From NCBI GenBank assembly GCA_910574865.1, contig CAJTDN010000003.1, forward strand, positions 186,001 to 250,000: DNA of 64,000 bases, read 5' to 3'. Under the pieces are notes generated by a model. The model was not told the origin of the DNA. It was given only the letters and a program-made list of their open reading frames with translations, and did no database searches. The DNA comes from Lachnospiraceae bacterium. GTDB taxonomy: Bacteria > Bacillota > Clostridia > Lachnospirales > Lachnospiraceae. How positions within the stretch are numbered: the first letter of the stretch is position 1; every line of letters starts with the position of its first letter. The position numbers were made by a program, and so were the translations under genes. Of this stretch, positions 1 through 7,891 are shown one piece after another.

Positions 1-909
1 GAATTTACCGGTTTTACAGAAAACGAGGTAAAACAGTTATGCAAACAGTTTGATATGGATTTTGCAGAAGCAGGCAATTGGTATGATGGATACCAGTTAG
101 AAAATTTTCATCACATTTATAATCCCAAATCTGTCGTGGAGGCAATGCAACGCCGCAAATTTTCCAACTACTGGACCACGACCGAGGTTTACGACGCGCT
201 GAAGGTCTATATGGACATGGACTTTGACGGGCTTCGCTCAGACATCGTGCGCATGCTTGGCGGTGGGCGCGTCAAGGTCAACACGTACACGTTCCAAAAC
301 GACATGCGCAATTTCCAAGTCAAGGACGACGTGCTGACCTTGTTAATTCACCTGGGCTACCTCGCCTTTGACTCCACGAAGGAAGAAGTCTTCATTCCGA
401 ACAAGGAAATCACCCGGGAATTTGAAAACGCCATGAGCGTCGGCGGCTGGGCGGAAATCATGCGTGTTTTGAAAGCCTCCGAGCGGCTTCTTGACGACAC
501 GCTCCTCTGTGATGAAACGCACGTCGCCGAGGGGCTTGACCTGGCGCACACGGAAGTGGCTTCGATACTGACTTACAATGACGAGAATTCCCTTGCCTGC
601 GCCATCTCCATCGCCTATTACAGCGCGAGGAAGGATTACAAGATGATTCGCGAACTTCCCACCGGGCGCGGTTTCGCGGACATCGTCTTCCTGCCGCTGC
701 CCCACCGTAACAAGCCCGCACTTGTGGTCGAACTGAAATATGACAAATCCGCGCACACGGCCATCCAGCAAATCAAAGACAGAAAGTACACGCAGGCGCT
801 CGAAGGCTACATGGGTGAAATCCTGCTAATCGGGGTAAATTACGACAAAGATGACAAAGACAAGCCGCATAGCTGCGTGATTGAAAAAATGACATACATG
901 GCGCAGTAG
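1..909 (+). CDS. AAA-ATPase-like / PD-(D/E)XK nuclease family protein (5' end outside window)
   Basis: The frame is open from base 1, so the N-terminal ATPase part lies outside the window. The visible part is nearly identical to the C-terminal 300 residues of the next gene and ends with a PD-(D/E)XK nuclease-like signature, GRGFADIVF followed by VVELKYDK (Asp, then Glu-x-Lys). The family (AAA-ATPase_like plus DUF1703) is greatly expanded in gut anaerobes and its role is not settled. The protein ends TYMAQ where the paralog ends TYA. The main difference is a short patch near 375-390, where TKEEV replaces SESEET. This is a tandem duplicate of the next gene, not a fragment: nothing in the visible part is broken. 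Confidence 0.85.
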   Translation, partial: EFTGFTENEVKQLCKQFDMDFAEAGNWYDGYQLENFHHIYNPKSVVEAMQRRKFSNYWTTTEVYDALKVYMDMDFDGLRSDIVRMLGGGRVKVNTYTFQNDMRNFQVKDDVLTLLIHLGYLAFDSTKEEVFIPNKEITREFENAMSVGGWAEIMRVLKASERLLDDTLLCDETHVAEGLDLAHTEVASILTYNDENSLACAISIAYYSARKDYKMIRELPTGRGFADIVFLPLPHRNKPALVVELKYDKSAHTAIQQIKDRKYTQALEGYMGEILLIGVNYDKDDKDKPHSCVIEKMTYMAQ

Positions 910-1011
910 CAAAGGTGGATTTTCCAAAGGGAAAGAAAATGGCTACCGTTAAGCGACATGGGCGTTTTGTTTAAAAAATCTGAGTGAAACGAAAAACATG
1001 GGAGGTACCTT

Positions 1012-2592
1012 ATGGGAATTTATCTAAATCCGGACAACGAAGGGTTCTGGGAATCCGTCCGTTCCGAAATCTACGTGGACAAAACCGGTTTAATCGCATA
1101 CACGAACAAATGCCTAAACACGGAGCAGAAATACCTCTGCGTCAGCAGGCCGCGCCGCTTCGGGAAATCCATGGCGTTAAAGATGCTCGCCGCCTATTAC
1201 AGTCGCGGCTGCGATTCCGGGGAACTCTTTTTTGGCCTGAAAATCACGCGTGAAGATTCTTATGAGGCAAATTTGAACCGGTACGACGTGATTTATCTGA
1301 ACATGCAGCAATTTTTAATCGAAACGAGGGGGCAGGCAGACCTCACAGAATATTTAGAGCAGACGGTGATTGACGAAATCCGCGAAGTATACGGGGATTT
1401 GCTCCTCGGCCGGGAAGTCATGCTCGCCGCCGTGCTAAGGCGGATTTACACCCGGACGAAAAAGAAATTCATTTTCCTGGTTGACGAGTGGGACTGCGTG
1501 ATGCGCGAACGCCAGGAATCCGAAGAATTGCAAAAACAATACCTCGACTTTTTACGTAATCTCCTGAAAGACCAGCCTTACGTCGCCCTGGCCTATATGA
1601 CAGGCATCCTGCCCGTGAAAAAATACGGGCAGCACTCCGCGTTGAACATGTTCTGGGAGTATTCCATGACGGACCAAGGCTTTCTTAAGGAATTTACCGG
1701 TTTTACAGAAAACGAGGTAAAACAGTTATGCAAACAGTTTGATATGGATTTTGCAGAAGCAGGCAATTGGTATGATGGATACCAGTTAGAAAATTTTCAT
1801 CACATTTATAATCCCAAATCTGTCGTGGAGGCAATGCAACGCCGCAAATTTTCCAACTACTGGACCACGACCGAGGTTTACGACGCGCTGAAGGTCTATA
1901 TAGACATGGACTTTGACGGGCTCCGCTCGGATATCGTGCGCATGCTTGGCGGCGGGCGCGTCAAGGTCAACACGTACACGTTCCAAAACGACATGCGCAA
2001 TTTCCAGGTCAAGGACGACGTGCTGACCCTGTTAATTCACCTGGGCTACCTCGCCTTTGACTCGGAAAGTGAGGAAACCTTCATCCCGAACAAGGAAATC
2101 ACCCGGGAATTCGAGAACGCCATGAGCGTCGGCGGCTGGGCGGAAATCATGCGTGTTTTGAAAGCGTCCGAGCGGCTTCTTGACGACACGCTCCTCTGTG
2201 ATGAAACGCACGTCGCCAAGGGGCTCGATTTGGCGCACACGGAAGTGGCTTCGATACTAACTTACAATGACGAGAATTCCCTTGCCTGCGCCATCTCCAT
2301 CGCCTACTACAGCGCGAGAAAGGATTACAAGATGATTCGCGAACTTCCCACCGGGCGTGGTTTCGCGGACATCGTCTTCCTGCCGCTGCCCCACCGCAAC
2401 AAGCCCGCCCTCGTGGTCGAACTGAAATATGACAAGTCCGCGCGCACGGCCATCCAACAAATCAAGGACAGAAAGTACACGCAGGCGCTCGAAGGCTACA
2501 CGGGTGAAATCCTGCTGGTCGGGGTGAATTATGACAAGGATGACAAAGACAAGCCGCATAGCTGCGTGATTGAAAAAATAACGTACGCTTAA
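1012..2592 (+). CDS. AAA-ATPase-like / PD-(D/E)XK nuclease family protein
   Basis: A complete 526-residue copy. The start has GGAGG about 7 bases upstream. Residues 46-53 (RPRRFGKS) form the variant Walker A typical of AAA-ATPase_like proteins, and LVDEWD at 157-162 is Walker B. The C-terminal DUF1703 region carries a PD-(D/E)XK nuclease-like core with Asp453, Glu470 and Lys472 (GRGFADIVF, then VVELKYDK). The family is thought to couple an ATPase to a nuclease fold. Its substrates are unknown, and mobile-element and defence roles have been suggested. Bases 1691-2592 match bases 1-909 almost throughout, with mostly third-position changes, so the pair is a recent duplication or is kept alike by gene conversion. 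A hairpin terminator follows. Confidence 0.9.
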   Translation: MGIYLNPDNEGFWESVRSEIYVDKTGLIAYTNKCLNTEQKYLCVSRPRRFGKSMALKMLAAYYSRGCDSGELFFGLKITREDSYEANLNRYDVIYLNMQQFLIETRGQADLTEYLEQTVIDEIREVYGDLLLGREVMLAAVLRRIYTRTKKKFIFLVDEWDCVMRERQESEELQKQYLDFLRNLLKDQPYVALAYMTGILPVKKYGQHSALNMFWEYSMTDQGFLKEFTGFTENEVKQLCKQFDMDFAEAGNWYDGYQLENFHHIYNPKSVVEAMQRRKFSNYWTTTEVYDALKVYIDMDFDGLRSDIVRMLGGGRVKVNTYTFQNDMRNFQVKDDVLTLLIHLGYLAFDSESEETFIPNKEITREFENAMSVGGWAEIMRVLKASERLLDDTLLCDETHVAKGLDLAHTEVASILTYNDENSLACAISIAYYSARKDYKMIRELPTGRGFADIVFLPLPHRNKPALVVELKYDKSARTAIQQIKDRKYTQALEGYTGEILLVGVNYDKDDKDKPHSCVIEKITYA

Positions 2593-2610
2593 TTATCGCA
2601 AACAACAAGA

Positions 2611-2638
2611 CGGCGGGAGATGGCTCCCGCCGCGTTTT
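2611..2638 (+). terminator. Rho-independent terminator after the ATPase/nuclease gene
   Basis: A perfect 9-bp GC stem (CGGCGGGAG / CTCCCGCCG) with a 4-base loop is followed by CGTTTTC. It lies 19 bases after the stop codon and faces the convergent hydrolase gene. Confidence 0.8.
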
Positions 2639-2687
2639 CATCTTCCTGCCGTTGATTGGCCAATTTATTCCTGAACAGTCCTTAGAA

Positions 2688-4010
2688 TTATTTTACAATC
2701 ACCCGCACCCTGTCCAGGTTCTTGCACTGGGTAAAGATGTCCGTCGCGTCGCCGTGGCGGTTGCTCTTTACCTTGATTACCGGAAAATAGGTGCCCGGCG
2801 CGTCAAACACATGCGTCGCCGCCACGTTTGCCACGCGTCCGTCCTCTTCCAGGGCAAGCTCAAGCGTCTTTGAAAAATCGTTTGTCTTTTCAAAATCCCA
2901 TGCCGCCTCGGTCACGGTTCCCGCGCCGTTTGGCACTTCAATCCGCGCCGTAAAGCGTACTTCCTCGCCCGCATTTACCGTCACGCATTTCCCGCCATTG
3001 GCATACGAGTCCACGACCGGCTGCAGCCCGCCGCGCTCCGCCGCCGTTTTCGGCACCTCGATCTGCCCGTCCACGAACGTGTAATTCGTCGTCGGCAGCG
3101 GCTCGATTCCCTTCTCGCACCATGCCGCCACGTCCAACAGCGCCTGGTGCAGCATTCCCAAATAATCAATCTGGTGCTGCGGATCGTCCAGATATTCCGC
3201 GCGGTCATCATGGATACAATGGTCGTTATAGTAAAGGCGGAACGCGCCCGTCTCGTCGCCTCCCATTTTCTCCCGCACCGCGCTGCGGTACCAGTCGCCG
3301 TGCCATGCATAGGCACACTCGTCCAACAAGCTGCACACCGCGATGACCTTCCCATGGATGTCCCCGCAGGGCACGGAACCGCCGCCGCCCGGCTCCATCG
3401 CGTCCACCAGCTTCGCCATCCCCTCGTCGCCAAACACGCGCTGCACGCGGCCGCGCGGGCAGAACACGTTCGGCGTCGCCATCGGGTTGGCCAGCACGTA
3501 CGGCACCGCGCCGTCCCAGACCCCTTCCGTCATCTCCATGCAGCTCATCGTCTTAAAGCTGCCGCCGCTGCCGCCGAAAATATAGCCGTACGGCCGGTGC
3601 TCGTACCCGTAGACGCGGCGCGCCACCTCCCGGCTGTACTCCGCCCCGTTGGCGCTCGACTTGTACAAGCGTTCGCCCTGGTTGAGAATGAAACCGCCCT
3701 GGTTCGTCACGACATAATATGCCCCGTGCGTCAGGCAGAAACTGATTTTGTCATCCTCCCCCGTCAAATGCTCGCTCTCATGCTCGTCCTCCGGCGCCGG
3801 GGAAACATACTGGAAAAAACGTCCCCCGTACTTTTCCTTCTCCGGGAAATAATAGCAAAAGCGCACCTCGTTCCCGTTCATTTCCGTCCCCTTAAACCCG
3901 CCGTGCACGAACAAATGCCGTACTGGCGTGTCCCTCCATTCCTCCACGTCGATATACGGATTTGCAAAATACTCATCGCCCTTTGGCGTGTAAATCGTCT
4001 TTTCTTCCAT
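2688..4010 (-). CDS. Alpha/beta-hydrolase-like protein with C-terminal PKD/Ig-like domain
   Basis: 440 residues from the ATG at 4010, which has AAGGGAGA about 10 bases upstream; an in-frame TTG at 4031 overlaps that ribosome site and is less likely. GGSGGS at 146-151 looks like a nucleophile elbow with Ser148. The stretch ERGGLQPVVD near 330 starts the region that links hydrolase and Ig-like parts in this family. The last ~95 residues look like a PKD/Ig-like beta sandwich. There is no signal peptide, so the enzyme is probably cytoplasmic. It lies just downstream of a sugar-type transporter gene on the same strand, which suggests an esterase or related hydrolase acting on an imported glycoside or ester. 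The substrate is unknown. Confidence 0.6.
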   Translation of the reverse strand: MEEKTIYTPKGDEYFANPYIDVEEWRDTPVRHLFVHGGFKGTEMNGNEVRFCYYFPEKEKYGGRFFQYVSPAPEDEHESEHLTGEDDKISFCLTHGAYYVVTNQGGFILNQGERLYKSSANGAEYSREVARRVYGYEHRPYGYIFGGSGGSFKTMSCMEMTEGVWDGAVPYVLANPMATPNVFCPRGRVQRVFGDEGMAKLVDAMEPGGGGSVPCGDIHGKVIAVCSLLDECAYAWHGDWYRSAVREKMGGDETGAFRLYYNDHCIHDDRAEYLDDPQHQIDYLGMLHQALLDVAAWCEKGIEPLPTTNYTFVDGQIEVPKTAAERGGLQPVVDSYANGGKCVTVNAGEEVRFTARIEVPNGAGTVTEAAWDFEKTNDFSKTLELALEEDGRVANVAATHVFDAPGTYFPVIKVKSNRHGDATDIFTQCKNLDRVRVIVK

Positions 4011-4117
4011 TGTGACACGTTCTCCCTTCAAATTTGTCAGAACTTCCTTTTCAACCGGGCTCTCTTTTCGCCCAAGCCTTCTTTTCTTTCTTGCTTTTTC
4101 CCAAACCTTTGCTTCTG

Positions 4118-5494
4118 TCAGGCTTCCTTTTCTTTCACGGCCGCCCTTCTCGCCTCATTGTCCGCCTTGATTTGCGGCATCAGCTTGTCCAGCTTGTACA
4201 ACAGCAGGCTCGCGGCCACCACCAGCCACAAGACGGCCGGAATCACGCTGAACAAACATTTAATCATCATCACCGCGCTGTCCGGAATCAGGTTGATATC
4301 CCCGATATAACCGGATGCCGACAGCAACACGCCCAACACGCCCGCGCCGATTGCGCTGCCGACCTTCGTGGCGAATCCCGTCACGCAGCCAAGTGTCCCT
4401 TCCATCCTCTGCATCCCCTTCCATTCATTGAAATTCGCGCATTCAATAATCAGAAGATTAATCAGCATCGAAATCGGCACGCTCCCCAGCCCGTAACAGA
4501 TTGCCGCGGTGCCCAGGATTACCGGGTTTTTGCCCGCGACAAAATTCAGCAGGTACCCGAACGCCGTGAGCGGGCAGCCCGCAAAAATCAATTTTGCCGT
4601 GGAAAACTTCTTAATCAGGGCCGGAAACACGATAACCGCCGGAATTGCCAGAATCTGCACCGCGCTAATCATGCCGAACAAATCCAGGTTTTCCGCCACA
4701 TACGTAAAATAATACACGTTCACGCCCATGTTCGTGACAAAATTGCTGACAAATAAAATCAGTGCCACGATATATATGTACGGGTTCTTTGTCAGTACTT
4801 TTTTGACATCGCCAAAATTCACCTTCTCCTTGGTCCCGTCCTCGTTCTTCGCGTCCACGTCCACCGTTTCCTTGATGAAAATGAACCGCATCATGCCGAT
4901 AAGCGCCAGCGGGATCGCAATCATCGCCATCAGAAGACTCCACCCGGACGCGGAAGTCGCGATTCTTCCCATGGCCATCGGGAAAAACACGTTGAAAGCC
5001 ACCACGCCGAGCATGGAAATGATGCTTCCATAGGAATTAATCGCCACGAACTGCTCCTCGTAGCAAAACGCCCGCACCATGTACACCGTGTTGTTGGCAT
5101 TTAAAAACGTATAAAACACGCTGTTTACCAACGCGTACATGCAGATAACCCAGGCACATTTCACCACGATACTAAATGACGGCGGGCAACTGAACATCAG
5201 CCACGTGCACAGCCACATTCCGAGAATGCACAGTTCATACGGTCTGCCCCGCCCCCACTTCGTGTCCGTCTTGTCCACGATATAGCCCGCGATAATGTCC
5301 GTCACCCCGTCCAGCAACTTGCTGACCACCAAAAGCCCCGCCACCAGTTTCGGATCCAGGTTCAACGTATCCGTACAATAGATGGACAAAAAGCCGACCG
5401 CCATCAGCGCGCACCCTTGTGACACCGCACGGCTCTGCCAGGCAAACATCCTGCCCACGCCGACCGCTTTGGGATTTTTCTGTCTTTGTTTCAT
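4118..5494 (-). CDS. GPH/MelB-family sugar:cation symporter
   Basis: 458 residues with about 12 hydrophobic segments. DGVTDIIAGYIVDKT near residue 65 followed by WGRGRPYEL is the hallmark loop of the glycoside-pentoside-hexuronide (MelB-like) branch of the major facilitator superfamily. These proteins import sugars with Na+ or H+ across the cytoplasmic membrane. The start has AGGAGAGGG about 7 bases upstream. The hydrolase gene begins 107 bases downstream on the same strand, so the two may share a transcript: uptake, then intracellular cleavage. The divergent AraC-type regulator is the obvious candidate controller. The sugar transported cannot be read from the sequence. Confidence 0.85.
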   Translation of the reverse strand: MKQRQKNPKAVGVGRMFAWQSRAVSQGCALMAVGFLSIYCTDTLNLDPKLVAGLLVVSKLLDGVTDIIAGYIVDKTDTKWGRGRPYELCILGMWLCTWLMFSCPPSFSIVVKCAWVICMYALVNSVFYTFLNANNTVYMVRAFCYEEQFVAINSYGSIISMLGVVAFNVFFPMAMGRIATSASGWSLLMAMIAIPLALIGMMRFIFIKETVDVDAKNEDGTKEKVNFGDVKKVLTKNPYIYIVALILFVSNFVTNMGVNVYYFTYVAENLDLFGMISAVQILAIPAVIVFPALIKKFSTAKLIFAGCPLTAFGYLLNFVAGKNPVILGTAAICYGLGSVPISMLINLLIIECANFNEWKGMQRMEGTLGCVTGFATKVGSAIGAGVLGVLLSASGYIGDINLIPDSAVMMIKCLFSVIPAVLWLVVAASLLLYKLDKLMPQIKADNEARRAAVKEKEA

Positions 5495-5649
5495 TTGTAT
5501 TCCCTCTCCTTCTTTAAATTATTTTCTTCATTCTATTCCTTTTTCCACAAAATATCTGTTATTTTATTTTTATTTATGATATTATATTTTTACTATTTAA
5601 ACGAATTTAAAGATACCAAGAAAATAAATGAAACATGGAGTATCGACTT
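5495..5649. promoter_or_regulatory. Divergent AT-rich promoter region, transporter / AraC regulator
   Basis: This 155-base, very AT-rich gap separates the divergent start codons. On the minus strand a perfect TATAAT lies at 5581-5586 with only a poor -35 (TAAATT at 5604-5609), as expected for an activator-dependent promoter. I found no convincing direct-repeat AraC sites by eye. Confidence 0.45.
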
Positions 5650-6819
5650 ATGAAAACATCGAGCAAGACCAATGCGGTTCTGACCCATTACTGTGGGGCC
5701 GTCCGCATCCCGCTTTCCTTGTTTCGGGAAAAAGAACTGGTCAGCCGCCTGCCCGCCCTCGCGGATTTCAACCTCCCGCTCTTACTGATGGGCTGCCTGG
5801 ATGATGAGTTGCCCCCGATTTGGTACTGTGACACCCCGGAGCACTTGTTTTTCGGCGGCGTGCTTCTGGAAGAAAGCGGGGAAACGCTTTTCCTCGGGCC
5901 GGTCATGCCGTTTGCCTGCTCCATCAGGCAGGCGGATTCCGTCCTCTCCCATATTGGCAGGGATGTAAAAGACCGTCAGACCTTATTAAACTATTTTTCC
6001 GGCATCCCCTTATGTTACGAGCCCACCCTGCTGGCGAACCTTCGTTTCCTGGATTTTCTCCTGAACGGGATGGAGCGACGCGTCTTGCGCCTTTCTTTCC
6101 AGTGGAAGGAACTGTTGCCCGCGCGGCAGCTTTCCCCTTTCTATCCGGAGGCTCCCAAGGAAGACTGGATTGAAAAAAACATTCTCTCTTGTGTAAAATA
6201 CGGGCGGGTGGATTCTCTTCGCCAATTTTTGAACACGAACATCATGACGGCATCATTTAAGCTGGATATTCCCACGCCCGGCGACCCCATGCGCACATTG
6301 CGCAATTATATGTTCGGCGCCAACATGCTGATTTCCCATGCGGCGATGGACGGGGGACTGGATTACGGGCTCGGCATGCAGATGTCCAGCGAATATATCG
6401 AGCTTATACAAAGCACCGACACCGTGGCCGACTTGAGCGCCCTCTTTTCACGACTGTGCCTGGACTATGCGAGGCGCGTCGCCGAGTTAAGGAAACTTGC
6501 CGGCGGCTCCCCGCTCGTCCGGCAGATTAACCAGTACGTCTGGTCCCATTTATATGAAAAAATATCCCCCGCCTCCGCGGCCGGGGCCCTGGGCCGCAAC
6601 TGCACCTACCTCTGCACCTGCTTCAAGAAGGAGACCGGCAAAACCATCGCCAATTATATCCAGGAATGCAAGGTGGACGAAGCAAAGAGGCTGCTCGAAT
6701 TCGGCAGCCTCAGCATCATTGAAATCAGCGAATTATTATGTTTTACGAACCCCAGCTATTTCTGCAAAATCTTCAAGAAATGGAGCGGGGTCAGCCCGGC
6801 GCGGTTCCGAAAGGGATGA
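5650..6819 (+). CDS. AraC-family transcriptional regulator
   Basis: 389 residues from the ATG at 5650, chosen because GGAG at 5637-5640 sits 9 bases upstream; the ATG at 5635 would overlap that site. The last ~95 residues form the double helix-turn-helix of the AraC/XylS family, including IIEISELLCFTNPSYFCKIF and the closing WSGVSPARFRKG. The N-terminal ~280 residues look like the divergent sensor domain common in Clostridia AraC regulators, with no clear cupin or receiver motif. Divergent placement next to the GPH transporter and hydrolase genes suggests it activates them in response to their substrate. Confidence 0.9.
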   Translation: MKTSSKTNAVLTHYCGAVRIPLSLFREKELVSRLPALADFNLPLLLMGCLDDELPPIWYCDTPEHLFFGGVLLEESGETLFLGPVMPFACSIRQADSVLSHIGRDVKDRQTLLNYFSGIPLCYEPTLLANLRFLDFLLNGMERRVLRLSFQWKELLPARQLSPFYPEAPKEDWIEKNILSCVKYGRVDSLRQFLNTNIMTASFKLDIPTPGDPMRTLRNYMFGANMLISHAAMDGGLDYGLGMQMSSEYIELIQSTDTVADLSALFSRLCLDYARRVAELRKLAGGSPLVRQINQYVWSHLYEKISPASAAGALGRNCTYLCTCFKKETGKTIANYIQECKVDEAKRLLEFGSLSIIEISELLCFTNPSYFCKIFKKWSGVSPARFRKG

Positions 6820-6918
6820 CGTCCCCGTTTCCTCCGCGTTCATCAATCCCTTATAATCCAACACGTCGCATGATGCCGGCAAAATACCGCAAAACACATG
6901 GAAAACAAAAGTCTGGTA

Positions 6919-7135
6919 GTTACAATTCACGGGGCTGTGCGCCCCGCCGCACGGCCACCGTCCGATAAAGTGATGGTGTCGATAGGGCATCCGGCCAATT
7001 GCCGTAGGCAATTTAACCTCATCAGCCGCGAAGCGGCAATGAGGTTATGAGCAAGTAACGAAGTGGATTGCGAATACCTGCTTGACTTGGCTGGATGCCG
7101 TTACAATCACGGCAGGTTAGGCCGTGAATTGTAAC
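6919..7135. repeat. Family A MITE-like element, copy A1 (with nested element B)
   Basis: 217 bp bounded by perfect 14-bp terminal inverted repeats, GTTACAATTCACGG at 6919-6932 and its complement at 7122-7135. The core CACGGCCACCGTCCGATAAA recurs at A2 (12707-12859), A3 (51265-51412) and A4 (59808-59887). An extra GTTACAATCACGG at 7099 pairs with the right end to form a hairpin. Compared with A3, about 80 bp (roughly 7013-7091) are inserted, and they match element B at 34190-34300. No transposase is present. Together with flanking sequence it fills the 445-base gap before the Uma2 gene. Confidence 0.8.
7013..7091. repeat. Family B palindromic element nested inside A1
   Basis: The stretch containing ATGAGGTTATGAGCAAGTA, GGATTGCGAATA and GCTTGACTT matches the complement of 34199-34255 almost base for base. 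A3, which lacks it, shows the uninterrupted A sequence. Boundaries are approximate. Confidence 0.65.
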
Positions 7136-7264
7136 GTCTGGTACGCACCGCCGCGGGCAGTAACACAATTCACTATTTCCAAAAGACATTTTATGTGGTA
7201 TGATTGAAAACAAAAGAAACACCTATTGAAGCATTGGAAAAATCATGGAAAGCGAGGAATTGAT

Positions 7265-7807
7265 ATGGCATTACCGCAAGAGAAGCCCTATACGGTGGAA
7301 GACATTTACGCCCTGCCGGACGGCCGGCGGGCGGAATTAATAGACGGGCAAATATATGACATGACCCCTCCCGCGCGGTTACACCAGCATATTATCATGA
7401 ATCTTTCGGCTACCATTTACAACTATATAAAACAAAAAAACGGGACCTGTCTCGTCTATCCGGCTCCGTTTGCCGTATTTTTAAACAATGACGACTACAA
7501 TTACGTAGAGCCGGATATTTCCGTCATATGCGACAAAAGCAAATTGGATGAGCGTGGATGCAACGGGGCGCCGGACTGGATTATTGAAATCGTGTCCCCT
7601 TCGACACAGCGGATAGATTATGGTGTCAAACTTTTTAAATACCGCGGTGCCAACGTAAGGGAATACTGGATTGTAAACCCCTCGACCAGGACTGTCACCG
7701 TATATGACTTTGAAAGCGGATTCGGGACAAGGCAGTATGCCTTTGACGACCCCGTTCCCGTGCACATTTACGACGACCTGGTAATTCGCATGGCGGACTT
7801 GCTTTAA
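7265..7807 (+). CDS. Uma2 family endonuclease (DUF820), paralog 1
   Basis: 180 residues from MALPQEK, with GAGGAATTGAT just upstream; the second paralog at 51561 starts with the same residues. The Uma2 fold is a restriction-like PD-(D/E)XK nuclease. Visible signatures are ELIDGQIYDM near residue 25, VEPDISVICDK near 80 (Asp), PDWIIEIVSPS near 103 (Glu) and YGVKLFKYR (Lys), then REYWIVNP. The family is abundant and its biological role is unsettled. The gene starts about 130 bp after the MITE-like element A1. It lies 84 bases upstream of rqcH and may be co-transcribed with it. Confidence 0.9.
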   Translation: MALPQEKPYTVEDIYALPDGRRAELIDGQIYDMTPPARLHQHIIMNLSATIYNYIKQKNGTCLVYPAPFAVFLNNDDYNYVEPDISVICDKSKLDERGCNGAPDWIIEIVSPSTQRIDYGVKLFKYRGANVREYWIVNPSTRTVTVYDFESGFGTRQYAFDDPVPVHIYDDLVIRMADLL

Positions 7808-7891
7808 TTGGAGCATTTTATGGCATCAGGGGCAAAATACGGCCCCAAACAGTTTCATTTTTATTTCATACCAGCAGGAGGACTTTTCACA

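Noticed and set aside
3147-4310. Long plus-strand open frame opposite the hydrolase gene
   Set aside because: It has no family features and lies antisense to a well-supported gene; GC-rich codon use on the other strand explains it. The same applies to the long antisense frames over the GH32, amidohydrolase and polA genes.
7013-7091. tRNA or small RNA gene between the AraC and Uma2 genes
   Set aside because: No cloverleaf or conserved tRNA boxes; the stems match a repeat family found elsewhere.
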